From: JBECKQ01 sp040235375
GTDB lineage: Bacteria > Planctomycetota > Phycisphaerae > UBA1845
Reading direction: 5' to 3'
Assembly: GCA_040235375.1 (NCBI GenBank)
Contig: JBECKQ010000233.1
Location: 1 to 26,380 of the forward strand
DNA: 26,380 nucleotides
Within the stretch, counting starts at the first letter, position 1, and every line of letters begins with the position of its first letter. The notes beneath the pieces are model-generated. The model was not told the DNA's origin. It searched no databases and worked only from the letters and a program-made list of their open reading frames with translations. A program made the position numbers and the translations under genes. Shown in pieces: positions 15,975 to 24,813 of this stretch.

Positions 15975-18900
15975 CTACCAACAACTCCCGCACTCCGAGC
16001 ACGTCTTCGCAAAGCACCCGGCGAACACGCCGAAATCACCCGTGCCGATCGCGTAACAGTTTGGGTCCGCACTGGCGCCGCACGCCGCCTCACCGAACAG
16101 TTCGTCGAAATTGATATGCAGACAGTCGGCGTAGCGCGGGTGACCGGGCGGATAGACGACCCCAAAACAGCCGGCGAAAATGCCGAAATCGCCCGTGCCG
16201 ATGACACCGTCCGCGTGGTCGAGATCCAGCGCGCACCAGGCGCAGACGTCGTCCACCTCGTCGCACTGCTCGCAGGGATCGAGGCACGGCGGTACACCGG
16301 CACCGCAGGTGCCCAGGTCGCACATCTCCGCCCCGTTGCAGAACTGGTCATCCTCGCAGGGCAGCGTGTTGTTCGCGTGCTGGCACGTGTTGTCCACGCA
16401 CGTATCGTCGGTGCAGTCGTTGAGATCGTCGCAGTCGGCGTCCACGTAGCATTCGGCCGCGTCTGCGAATACGGCCACTTCATCGAACGTGACCTGGCCG
16501 TACGTGCCTTGGCCCGACCAAGCGTCGGCGGTAGCAGTCAGCGTGAGTGCCCGGACTCCAGTGACAGCGCCGACGTTCCAGACGCCGAGTTCCCGCCAGT
16601 CCTCCCCGGGATCGGGGTCGCCGCCCGGATAGGCAGGATCCACGAATACCTCGTAAGTGGTTCCGACCGACTCGACCTCGAGCGTGAAACTGTCGAATGC
16701 CGAGCCGTCCAGCCAGCGGAGGGCGACGTACTTGTCGACGGCGGCGGGCCCGAAATCCATGTCCACGGTGGCGCTGCGGCCGGCCTCGCCCGAGGCCGGC
16801 TCCCAGATGACCCGGGCGTGATCGATCTGCCCGTAGCCGCCGCCGCCGGCGTCGGATCCAACGATCGGGCCCCAGGCCCCCTCACCGGTGAACACCATGT
16901 TGTGCCCCGCTTCGCTGGCGGGCAGTCCGATGTCCACGTAATCGGTGACCGCCGGGTCGGCGGGTAGGGCGGCAAAAGCGGGCGTGGCCGTCACGTTGCC
17001 CGGCAATGTCGTGGGGTAGGAAACTGTGAGCAGCGTTCCCAGCTCACAGGCGTCGGCCGTTTCGTCGCACGTTTCGCCGATCTGGCAGGGATCGCCGGCG
17101 TGGCTGCAATCGCCGACAGCCTCGCAGAACTCCGCGCCGTTGCAGAACAGCCCGTCGTCCGGGCAGTTCGCGTCATTCGGCGTGAAGACACAACTGCCTT
17201 CGTCGCACGTATCGTCGGTGCATGCGACTCCGTCGTCGCAGTCGCCGTCTGCCAGGCAATCTTCACACGTGTCGGTGTCCTCGTCGCAGACCTGCGCGGG
17301 TGCACAGGGGTCGCCGGTGTGGTCGCAGTCGGCAACGGCGTCGCAGAACTCCCTGCCGTTGCAAAACAGCCCGTCGTCGGGACAGTTCGCGTCATTCGCC
17401 GTAAAGACGCAACTGCCTCCGACGCACGTATCGTCCGTGCACGCCACGCCGTCGTCGCAATCGCCGTCCTCCAGGCATTCTCCGCAGGTGTCGGTATCTT
17501 CGATACACACTTCCGAGGGCGGGCAGGGGTCGCCGGTATGGCTGCAGCCGGCGACGGCATCGCAGAATTCAGTGCCGTTGCAGAACAGTCCGTCGTCCGG
17601 ACAGTTGCCGTCGTCCGGTGTGTACACGCACGAGCCCGCGGGGCAGGTGTCGATCGTGCAGTCGACGCCGTCGTTGCAGTCCTCGTCCGAGTTACATTCC
17701 GCCGTCCCGGCGAACCCGCTCTCGATGTTGGACAGGGCGGACCAGTTCCCCTCCTCGTCCTTGCTCTTCAGGGCGAAGTAGTGGGTCGTACCTTCGGTGA
17801 CGCTGTCGAGGACGATAAAAGTTTCTTGCGCGCCTGCCGGCGAGGGGTACGGCTCACGGGTGACCGGCGTCGCCTGCTCCCAGTTCGAATCGTCAATGGA
17901 ATTGAGTGACCGGCGGATGTCATAGCGGAGCGCGCGGCCCGTGGTGCCGTCGTCTCCCGGAGCCGTCCACGCGAGCTGTACGGCGGAGCCCGTCCAGCCC
18001 GCCGCCAGATCCGTGACGGACGCCGGGGCCGTGTTATCCACGGGAATGTTGTATGTCAGGATCTGCCCTTCGGCGGCTACGAATGGAAGACCGGTACTGG
18101 TGTTCTGAACGACCGTGCCGGAAGCGAGCTCGGCGACCGTCTTCGTGATCGTCATCGGACTCCCGAATGTCTTGACAATTTCCAAGTCCACCTGCCCCGT
18201 CGCGTGGTTGAAATCGAGCCACGCCCAGAACCTTGGGAAGAACAGCGGCATGTGCAGTTCGGTCCAGCCGGCGGGCAGGCGAGGCGCCAGGTAGAGTATT
18301 TCGTTGGGTACGTCGATCGAGGACCCTGAAAGCGCGTTCAGCACGCCCCAGGTAGCCGGATTGGACATGTAGTAGTTGCCGTTCCAGCCCCCGGTCTTGC
18401 CGCTGCCGTAGACGGAGGGGTGAATACGGCCGTTCCACGGCCACCGCGCTTTTTCCCAGTGATCGACGTAGATGCTCCGGAGGATCTCCAGCCCTTCATC
18501 CACGAAACCGTCGTAGATGGACTCCATCCCGATGTACGGCTCGTGCTGGTACTGATAGCAGTTGTCAGCCGGATCGCTTCCGTCAGGGGCCACTTCCATC
18601 GGAGCGACCACCCCGGGAAACAGGTCCTGGTGCCAGTTGAGAATGTGATTCTCCGCCGATTTGGTTACATCCACGTCCAGCGTCCGGCCGCTGGTGGAAT
18701 ACCTCGACAGCCAATCGCCGGCCAGCGACGCGATGAACGAGTTGGGGCTCTGTGCCCCGTCGGTGACGCGGTGATATTTCTTGAAGTATGTGCCGGTCCA
18801 CAGGTTGGACATCACGCTGGCGTGCGCGTTCCCGTACCTTGCCACGTAAGCGTCCGCCTGCGTGGTTTCGCCCTTGATACGGGCCAGTTCCTCGGCAGCC

Positions 18901-21608
18901 TTGAGCGCTCCGAGATAAGCGCTGGCTGTGTAGATGAAGGCCCCCGGGTTCTGGCCCTCGTAGTCGTACGTACTGCCGCCTTCTGGAATGAAATCTCCAT
19001 CGCCGTCCGCGGAGGCCAGCCAAGCCATGACCCCTTTTACCTCCGGCCAGTTGGCGTCCAGGAAGGACATGCTGCCCGTCCACTTGTAGCTCTTCAGAAC
19101 TTGCATCACGTAAGAGCAGGACAGGTCGGGCCAGTTGGTCACGCCATAACCGACGTTGCTCGTGTGAAGCATCCAGCCCACGTTGCCGTTGAAGTGGCTG
19201 ATGCGACCGTCAGCGGGCCGGACGTCGCCGAAAATGGTGAGTTCGTTTTGATCGAGCCCGGGGAAGAGCATCGTGTAGAACGGATGAAAACACATGCGCT
19301 GATCGTTGGTGCCGAGCGAGCCGCGCATGCTGATCAGGCTCTCATGCGTGTAGAACTGCAGGTCCTGCGTATACACGCCGTTGGCGAACATAGTGAATGC
19401 GCCGTTGATCATGCGCAGCTTCAGCCAGAAGGGTAGGTTGGAGTCGAGAACGAGTTGTTGCCATTCAACGGTTTCGTCGTACAGCCGCGTCCAGTTCGTG
19501 TGCGCGTACGCTGCGATTTCGTCCGCCGTGTCGGTGTTCGCATTCGCCAGGTACGCGTGTCCATGATTGACCCCATCGCCGGCGGTGATTTGCGTCGGCA
19601 TGTACCATACGACGAGAAAGCGGACGGACTTCTCTTCGCCCGGGGACAGGGACGTCTTCACCGCGACGGTGCCGGCCGGCTCGTACGACCCGTCCGTGCC
19701 AGGCGGTGGCGAAACCGGATCGGTGAGCGTGCCGCTGTCCGAGAACCCTGGCCAAAACGACGGCGTGGCGTCAAGAACGTTCCAGCTGCTACACGTCGTG
19801 ATTGTCCGATCCGCGGATTTTTCCGCCAGTAGAAGGTACTCACCGACGGCGTTGTCACGAACCGCTCCGTAGCTTTGCGTAGTCTGAAACCTGAGGCCTT
19901 TCAGGTCCGTTGTGTCCGCGGCTTGCTGGTAGTTGCCGGCGATGGAAGCCCAAGTGTCGCTGCCGTTACTCCAAGTGCTGTACCCGCCGCGTCCCAGGAT
20001 GTTCTCCCAGGACATCGCCACGGAAACGTCGACGGCGTTCAACGTCGAGTTGTGCAGCCGGAATGTGTATAAGGCAACGGGCAGCGATGAGTCTGTCGGA
20101 TTCTGGGGGATCAGTGGCGAGAACGCCTCGAGCCGCACGCCGATCGGCAGATCGTCGTAATAGTCGATCTCCAGGAGCGGGAACATCCCGCGGTAACGGA
20201 CGTGGTCGACATTCTCCACACCGGAGTATTCGCTGCCACCGCTGTACGAGCGGCGCAGGTTCACCGTCTTCTTGATTCCGGCGTTGTCGACATGGATCGC
20301 AAAGAACGTACCCTTCGTCCGCTCGACTCGAATATCCCAATTGTTATTGATCGTATAATTGCCGAGTTCCCCGTTGGTGCGCATTTCGAGCTTGCCGACT
20401 CCGATCCCGCCCAACTCCATGCCGGATACCCACAAGCTGTCTGTGATGGTGCCGTCCGCGGGGTCGAAGGCTGCTGCGTGCTCGCACGCACCCGTGGCCG
20501 GGGCGCAGAAGTCGACGGTTTCACCATTGCCGTCGTCGCAGTCGGGGGGACTGCCGGGCTCGCACGTCTGTGTGCCTGTATTGCACGTCTCCATCCCGTT
20601 GCAATACTGCCCATCGTCGCAGTCGGCATTCGACGTGCAGCCACCGATATCGAAGACGACGTTTCCCGACATGGCGCTGGCCCAATAGCCACCGAGGCCG
20701 GTCTCGTGAAAGCTCTCCTCCGTGAGCAGCAGGACGACGCCCTCATAATGTCCCGGAGGCAGGAATGCCGAGCCCGGTGGCGGGCGACCGCCCTCCGCCT
20801 GGGCGCCGACAGTCACCTGCACGGCGCCGGGGTAGGGCATACCGTAAGCAACGTCATTTGCCGGGGGACCGGCCGGATCGACCGTCGAGGTAACCGCGTT
20901 GTACCAGCCACTTCCGGTGAAGAGCACGTGGAAGCTGCTGTCCGCCCTGAAAGTCTTGACGGCGTTGCCGAAGTTGTCCGTCAGCGAGTGATCGAATAGC
21001 AGGTAGGCCTGCATCTGGTGGTCCGGGTTGAACGGCGGGTTGATCTGACCTGTCGTCACGTCCCACCACCGACCTAGGTTTCCGATCCGCATCAGCGTCG
21101 CGTACTCATAAGGCGTGAGTTCCGAAACGTATTTGGCATCCGGGTTGGCGACCAGCTTGAGCTGGTATGCGAAATTCGGTTTGAGGTTGGTGACCGTCAG
21201 GGCTCCCTGGAATGCATCGCCCGCGGCGACGTATTCGACAACGGCGCTGACACCGTGCGCCGAGTAGTCATAGTCACTTTGGTAAGATTCACTGTAGACG
21301 GTTCCGGCGATGTCCTTCCAACGAAATGTATTGGGCTCCGGGCCGGCGATCGGTTGGCACGCCGTGAGGGACACAGTTTGAGTCCCGGATCTGTGGCCGG
21401 AGTCTCTTTGCTCGGCGATCCCGGCTGGGCAGGCGCATAGCGCGAGCGCGGTTGCGAGAGCGATTCGCCGGCGCACGCGGATCCCATCGGATTCTGCTGC
21501 GGAAGGGCGCGAATACCTGAAATGGAGTGCTGTGTTCCGGGGAATTTCATAAGATCGTGGAAGAGCGCGGCGAAACTGCGAACGGTCGGGCAGCGTGATG
21601 GATACCAT
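15975..21608 (-). CDS. Gene 8: secreted multimodular GH116-type glycoside hydrolase
   Basis: 1877 aa. The ATG at 21608 has GGAGG 10 nt upstream; a long N-region precedes the hydrophobic signal core at about 48-64. Order: LTEESFH domain as in gene 2 (about 83-320); cysteine-rich stretch; GH116-type catalytic region (about 385-1185) with the GGIGVGKLEM entry motif, WYMP, LKSYKWTGSMSFL, DGDGDFIPEGGSTYD and YYMSNPATWGVL; fibronectin type III-like module (about 1190-1300); three 73-aa cysteine-rich repeats; one VDIG-type domain (about 1530-1715); GTGDFG module ending CSECGSCW. By comparison with remembered GBA2 sequence, D882 (TYD) is the likely acid/base and E756 (THES) a candidate nucleophile, the latter uncertain because of loop-length difference. 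GH116 enzymes cleave beta-glucosides, glucosylceramide or xylosides; the substrate here is unknown. It is the clearest enzyme of the cluster. Confidence 0.92.
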   Translation of the reverse strand: MVSITLPDRSQFRRALPRSYEIPRNTALHFRYSRPSAAESDGIRVRRRIALATALALCACPAGIAEQRDSGHRSGTQTVSLTACQPIAGPEPNTFRWKDIAGTVYSESYQSDYDYSAHGVSAVVEYVAAGDAFQGALTVTNLKPNFAYQLKLVANPDAKYVSELTPYEYATLMRIGNLGRWWDVTTGQINPPFNPDHQMQAYLLFDHSLTDNFGNAVKTFRADSSFHVLFTGSGWYNAVTSTVDPAGPPANDVAYGMPYPGAVQVTVGAQAEGGRPPPGSAFLPPGHYEGVVLLLTEESFHETGLGGYWASAMSGNVVFDIGGCTSNADCDDGQYCNGMETCNTGTQTCEPGSPPDCDDGNGETVDFCAPATGACEHAAAFDPADGTITDSLWVSGMELGGIGVGKLEMRTNGELGNYTINNNWDIRVERTKGTFFAIHVDNAGIKKTVNLRRSYSGGSEYSGVENVDHVRYRGMFPLLEIDYYDDLPIGVRLEAFSPLIPQNPTDSSLPVALYTFRLHNSTLNAVDVSVAMSWENILGRGGYSTWSNGSDTWASIAGNYQQAADTTDLKGLRFQTTQSYGAVRDNAVGEYLLLAEKSADRTITTCSSWNVLDATPSFWPGFSDSGTLTDPVSPPPGTDGSYEPAGTVAVKTSLSPGEEKSVRFLVVWYMPTQITAGDGVNHGHAYLANANTDTADEIAAYAHTNWTRLYDETVEWQQLVLDSNLPFWLKLRMINGAFTMFANGVYTQDLQFYTHESLISMRGSLGTNDQRMCFHPFYTMLFPGLDQNELTIFGDVRPADGRISHFNGNVGWMLHTSNVGYGVTNWPDLSCSYVMQVLKSYKWTGSMSFLDANWPEVKGVMAWLASADGDGDFIPEGGSTYDYEGQNPGAFIYTASAYLGALKAAEELARIKGETTQADAYVARYGNAHASVMSNLWTGTYFKKYHRVTDGAQSPNSFIASLAGDWLSRYSTSGRTLDVDVTKSAENHILNWHQDLFPGVVAPMEVAPDGSDPADNCYQYQHEPYIGMESIYDGFVDEGLEILRSIYVDHWEKARWPWNGRIHPSVYGSGKTGGWNGNYYMSNPATWGVLNALSGSSIDVPNEILYLAPRLPAGWTELHMPLFFPRFWAWLDFNHATGQVDLEIVKTFGSPMTITKTVAELASGTVVQNTSTGLPFVAAEGQILTYNIPVDNTAPASVTDLAAGWTGSAVQLAWTAPGDDGTTGRALRYDIRRSLNSIDDSNWEQATPVTREPYPSPAGAQETFIVLDSVTEGTTHYFALKSKDEEGNWSALSNIESGFAGTAECNSDEDCNDGVDCTIDTCPAGSCVYTPDDGNCPDDGLFCNGTEFCDAVAGCSHTGDPCPPSEVCIEDTDTCGECLEDGDCDDGVACTDDTCVGGSCVFTANDANCPDDGLFCNGREFCDAVADCDHTGDPCAPAQVCDEDTDTCEDCLADGDCDDGVACTDDTCDEGSCVFTPNDANCPDDGLFCNGAEFCEAVGDCSHAGDPCQIGETCDETADACELGTLLTVSYPTTLPGNVTATPAFAALPADPAVTDYVDIGLPASEAGHNMVFTGEGAWGPIVGSDAGGGGYGQIDHARVIWEPASGEAGRSATVDMDFGPAAVDKYVALRWLDGSAFDSFTLEVESVGTTYEVFVDPAYPGGDPDPGEDWRELGVWNVGAVTGVRALTLTATADAWSGQGTYGQVTFDEVAVFADAAECYVDADCDDLNDCTDDTCVDNTCQHANNTLPCEDDQFCNGAEMCDLGTCGAGVPPCLDPCEQCDEVDDVCAWCALDLDHADGVIGTGDFGIFAGCFGVVYPPGHPRYADCLHINFDELFGEAACGASADPNCYAIGTGDFGVFAGCFAKTCSECGSCW
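17045..17701 (-). repeat. Tandem repeat, three copies of 219 bp within gene 8
   Basis: The landmark GCAGAA(C/T)TC recurs at 17124, 17343 and 17562, exactly 219 bp (73 codons) apart. Each unit encodes a cysteine-rich block with DGVACTDDTC-, NCPDDGLFCNG- and GDPC-type segments. The copies are more diverged than the gene 5 repeat. The block links the fibronectin-like and VDIG-type modules and is probably a disulfide-stabilised spacer. Confidence 0.9.
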
Positions 21609-21618
21609 CTGCTTATCC

Positions 21619-21623
21619 CCTCC
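21619..21623 (-). promoter_or_regulatory. Ribosome binding site that fixes the gene 8 start
   Basis: GGAGG lies 10 nt before the ATG at 21608. No comparable site precedes the internal GTG at 21476, which would give a conventional short signal peptide, so the upstream start with a long N-region is preferred. Confidence 0.6.
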
Positions 21624-21669
21624 AGAGATCCACTCGGATGGGCGAATTCCGATGGGTTCGGTCGCGCCC

Positions 21670-21695
21670 CCCCGCCGTGCATCGTCACGGCGGGG
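21670..21695 (-). terminator. Perfect 10-bp GC-rich hairpin between genes 9 and 8
   Basis: CCCCGCCGTG (21670-21679) and CACGGCGGGG (21686-21695) form a perfect 10-bp stem with a 6-nt loop, starting 41 nt past the gene 9 stop. No T tract follows on either strand. It could end or attenuate transcription from gene 9, or protect its 3' end. Confidence 0.5.
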
Positions 21696-21735
21696 AGACG
21701 CATCTCACAGATTGTCATGCTCGGCGGCGAGAGCC

Positions 21736-24700
21736 TTACCGGCGAACCGGTGCCGCTGTCGGTGTACTGCTCACCGCCGATCGTTTGATCTTCGTCGACA
21801 GTTCGTGGCCGAGACCATGCAACTCCTCGAACTGTCTGACATCTCTGAAGTCCACGACGCGATCGCCGTTCAGGTCGGCACGCGCTGCCACCATCGGCGG
21901 CAGATCTTCCGCGCGGGCCGTGATCCGGACCGTCTCCCGTTGTAAGAGCTCCGGCCGCACAGGATCAAAGCTCGCGCTGCCGGCGTTCGCACTGAACGGG
22001 CAGGAGAATCCGCCGACGGCCAGCCAGTTCTCCGACAGGTAGGTGAAGTCCTCCGTACCGACCCAGCCGTTATTGCTGAAGTCGGCGCAGCGGGTTCCGT
22101 CCCACGGATGGGTTCCGCCGTTGGCCGGTTGGCCGAACGTGGCGATCAGCCACGCGACGTCGTCGATATCGACATTGTCATCGTTGTCGGTGTCGCCCCC
22201 GGCGAGTTCGAGGGTAATGTCCGCGTAGTACTCATCGCCGAGGATCTGGAGATCGGTGGTGGCACTGACGGCGTGCTGCTCGTCCTTCGCATTGACAAAC
22301 GTCCAGTCTCCATCTTCGACATTGAAAGACACGGTCCCCGTTGCGGGATTGCCGGTGAACAGGGTATCGACGTGTACCGGCTCTGCGCAACCGTCGGCAT
22401 TCGCCGCCGTCAGCTTCATGCACCGGTTGATCGGGACCGTCGCGTCCACGCCGGGCAGGCGGATGATCGTCTTCATACGCACGGGCCAGGGGCCGGAGTC
22501 GGGATCGCAGGCCACGAATGTGGCCATTTCGCTGAACGCCACCTGGCCGTAGCCGTTGAAACCGGACCACTCCGAGCCTGTGGCGCAGAGTGTCACCGTG
22601 TGGACGCCCTTCAACGTTCCCATGTCAAAGACACTCACGTCGTACCAGGACTCGCCATGTCCGGCCGTTCGGTCATGAACGGTGTAAACGGTATCCACTC
22701 CCGAGACCGTCAGGCGGAAGCTGTCGTGCACGCCCATGGTCGTTCCGGAGTTCGCAATACCGTCAAGCCAGCGCAGTGTCAGGCCTTTTGTCTCCAGGCC
22801 TGCTCCGAAGTCGAGATCAACCGATGCGCATTTGCCGTCGAGCGTCACCTCGTTCAGCGCGCCCTTCTGCCAGATGACACGGCAGTCGTCTTCACCGCCG
22901 TAATTACCGCCGGAACTGGCCGGTTCAATTCCTCCCCAGCCACGGAGGTTGTGGTCGGCCTCGCTGAGCGGATTGCCGATGTCGACGTAATCGAGCATCA
23001 CTGTTGACGCCGGCAGGCCGGACAGGTACGGTTGAACCTCGATACAGTCGCAATCCGGACCGGTACCCAGGGGCGCCCCGTCCTCGCAGAATTCCTCATA
23101 GGTCGAGATGGAGCTGAAGGCGACCTGGCCGTAGGTGCCTTGATGGGTCCACGCGGTGCCGGTTGCGGTCAGCGTTACGGTGTGCACGCCGGTCAGTGGA
23201 CCGACGTTCCAGACGCACACGTCGTACCAGGTCTCGGGATGGCTTGCCGTGCCGTTCACCAGCGAGGCGGCGAAGCCGGACACGGAGATGTCGAAGCTGT
23301 CGTTGGCCGTCTGGCCCTGGTTGGAGATGCCGTCGAGCCAGCGCAGAGCCAGGTATTTCGTTCCCCATCCCTGACCGAAGTCCATGTCGATGGTCGCGCT
23401 GAGGTCCTGCGTTCCGGCCTCCCAGATGGCGCGGCAGTCGTCCTCGCCGCCGTAATTACCGCCTGACGTTTGGGGCTCGATCGGCCCCCAGGCGCCCGGA
23501 CCCGCCAGAGCCATGTTGTGGCCCGCCTCGCTCGCCGGATCGCCGATGTCCACGAAGTCGATTCTGACGGCGTCGCGCGGCAGCACTTCGAGTGCTGGGG
23601 TGGCCACCACGTCGACCGGAAGCGAGTTCGGCCCGCAGTTGGTGTCGCAGGGATCCGCCAGGGTGGCGATCTGACTGAAGGCCACTTGGCCGTACGTGTT
23701 GAACGCCGACCATGGGGCCCCTGTGGCCGTCAACGTTACCGTGCGTACGCCGGTGATTTCGCCGACATCCCAGGCGCAGACGAAGTACCACTTTTCGGGC
23801 TGGCTGGCGGTGCCGTTTGTCAGCGAGAACGTCTGGCCGATACCTTGCACCGTCATGGTGAAACTGTCATTCGCGGCGCCGCCCATGTTGGCCATGCCAT
23901 CCAGCCAACGCATGACGATGTATTTGTGGCCCGGTGCCTCGCCGAAGTTGAGGTTGATGGTTGCGCTCCTTTCGGTGTCCCCGCCACCGGGTTCCCAGAT
24001 CACTCGGCAGTCATCTTCGTACCCCCACACACCGGACCCGGGTACGCTCTGGCCGACAATCGGCCCCCAGCCCGTCAGTCCATGTCCGGCCTCGCTGGCT
24101 GGTTTTCCGATGTCCACCATGTCGACCTGAACTGCCGTGGGCGGTTCGTCGACCAGGTCGGGTACCGCAGGATCCGCCTCCGGAACGAGCGGCCAGCAAT
24201 TGGCCACGAACGTGGCCACTTCGCTCAATGCGCATTGGCCGTAGGTGTTGAAGCTGCCCCAGGCGGGATCCGTGGCGGTCAGGGTGATGGTGTGTACACC
24301 GGTGATGGCCCCGACGTTCCAGACGCCGAGATCAACCCAGCTTTCCGGCGCCGGATCACCGTCTACAACCGAGAACGTTCCGGCCACCCCGGATATGGTG
24401 AACTCGACACTGTCTCCGTTGGAGATTCCGTCCAGCCAGCGCAATGCCAGGAACTTGGTGCCCAGCACCGAGCCGAAGTCCACATCGATCGACGCACTTG
24501 CGCTTCCTCCCGGCTCCCAGATCACCCGGCAAGTGGCCTCCGCCCCCCAGCCGCCGCCGGAGGTAAACGGTTCCATCGGCCCCCAGCCGACCATGTTGTG
24601 CGCCGCTTCGCTGGCTGCGTCGCCAATGTCCACGTAGTCGACGGTGATAGCGGTCGGCGGCAGCGCGACATGACCGGGGGAAACAGAAACCCCACTCGGC

Positions 24701-24813
24701 AAAGCTGTGGGGTACCCTGCACTGAGCACGCCCCCTTGCACCACGGCTGCAACGAGCAGCACGAGGGTCGAGGTGCTCAGCACGATGCGCTTTTCACTCC
24801 TACTTTGTTGCAT
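21736..24813 (-). CDS. Gene 9: secreted protein with four tandem VDIG-type domains and dockerin
   Basis: 1025 aa, with AAGGAG 9 nt before the ATG. Signal peptide at about 1-28. Four copies of one domain follow, at about 30-201, 210-385, 400-571 and 590-767. Each copy runs from a (Y/F/M)VDIG..(A/L)SEA segment through a CRVIWEPG-like strand, an ALRWLDG strand, DSF, a TGVHTVTLTATG strand and a final TYGQ/GYGQ segment. I do not recognise the family; the strand pattern suggests a beta-sandwich, perhaps carbohydrate-binding. Residues about 778-865 are a beta-rich module, about 868-940 a dockerin-like pair (DNDDNVDIDD) and near 982 a further EF-hand (DLNGDRVVDFRD); this trio is shared with gene 5. 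It is the first gene of the minus-strand series and probably lies next to its promoter. Confidence 0.92.
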   Translation of the reverse strand: MQQSRSEKRIVLSTSTLVLLVAAVVQGGVLSAGYPTALPSGVSVSPGHVALPPTAITVDYVDIGDAASEAAHNMVGWGPMEPFTSGGGWGAEATCRVIWEPGGSASASIDVDFGSVLGTKFLALRWLDGISNGDSVEFTISGVAGTFSVVDGDPAPESWVDLGVWNVGAITGVHTITLTATDPAWGSFNTYGQCALSEVATFVANCWPLVPEADPAVPDLVDEPPTAVQVDMVDIGKPASEAGHGLTGWGPIVGQSVPGSGVWGYEDDCRVIWEPGGGDTERSATINLNFGEAPGHKYIVMRWLDGMANMGGAANDSFTMTVQGIGQTFSLTNGTASQPEKWYFVCAWDVGEITGVRTVTLTATGAPWSAFNTYGQVAFSQIATLADPCDTNCGPNSLPVDVVATPALEVLPRDAVRIDFVDIGDPASEAGHNMALAGPGAWGPIEPQTSGGNYGGEDDCRAIWEAGTQDLSATIDMDFGQGWGTKYLALRWLDGISNQGQTANDSFDISVSGFAASLVNGTASHPETWYDVCVWNVGPLTGVHTVTLTATGTAWTHQGTYGQVAFSSISTYEEFCEDGAPLGTGPDCDCIEVQPYLSGLPASTVMLDYVDIGNPLSEADHNLRGWGGIEPASSGGNYGGEDDCRVIWQKGALNEVTLDGKCASVDLDFGAGLETKGLTLRWLDGIANSGTTMGVHDSFRLTVSGVDTVYTVHDRTAGHGESWYDVSVFDMGTLKGVHTVTLCATGSEWSGFNGYGQVAFSEMATFVACDPDSGPWPVRMKTIIRLPGVDATVPINRCMKLTAANADGCAEPVHVDTLFTGNPATGTVSFNVEDGDWTFVNAKDEQHAVSATTDLQILGDEYYADITLELAGGDTDNDDNVDIDDVAWLIATFGQPANGGTHPWDGTRCADFSNNGWVGTEDFTYLSENWLAVGGFSCPFSANAGSASFDPVRPELLQRETVRITARAEDLPPMVAARADLNGDRVVDFRDVRQFEELHGLGHELSTKIKRSAVSSTPTAAPVRR
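22510..24725 (-). repeat. Four tandem domain-length repeats in gene 9
   Basis: The TVDYVDIG-type segment recurs near 24633, 24118, 23559 and 22989, so the units are about 515-570 bp. Unlike the gene 5 repeat they are of unequal length and diverged at DNA level, which indicates older duplications under protein-level constraint. Confidence 0.85.
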
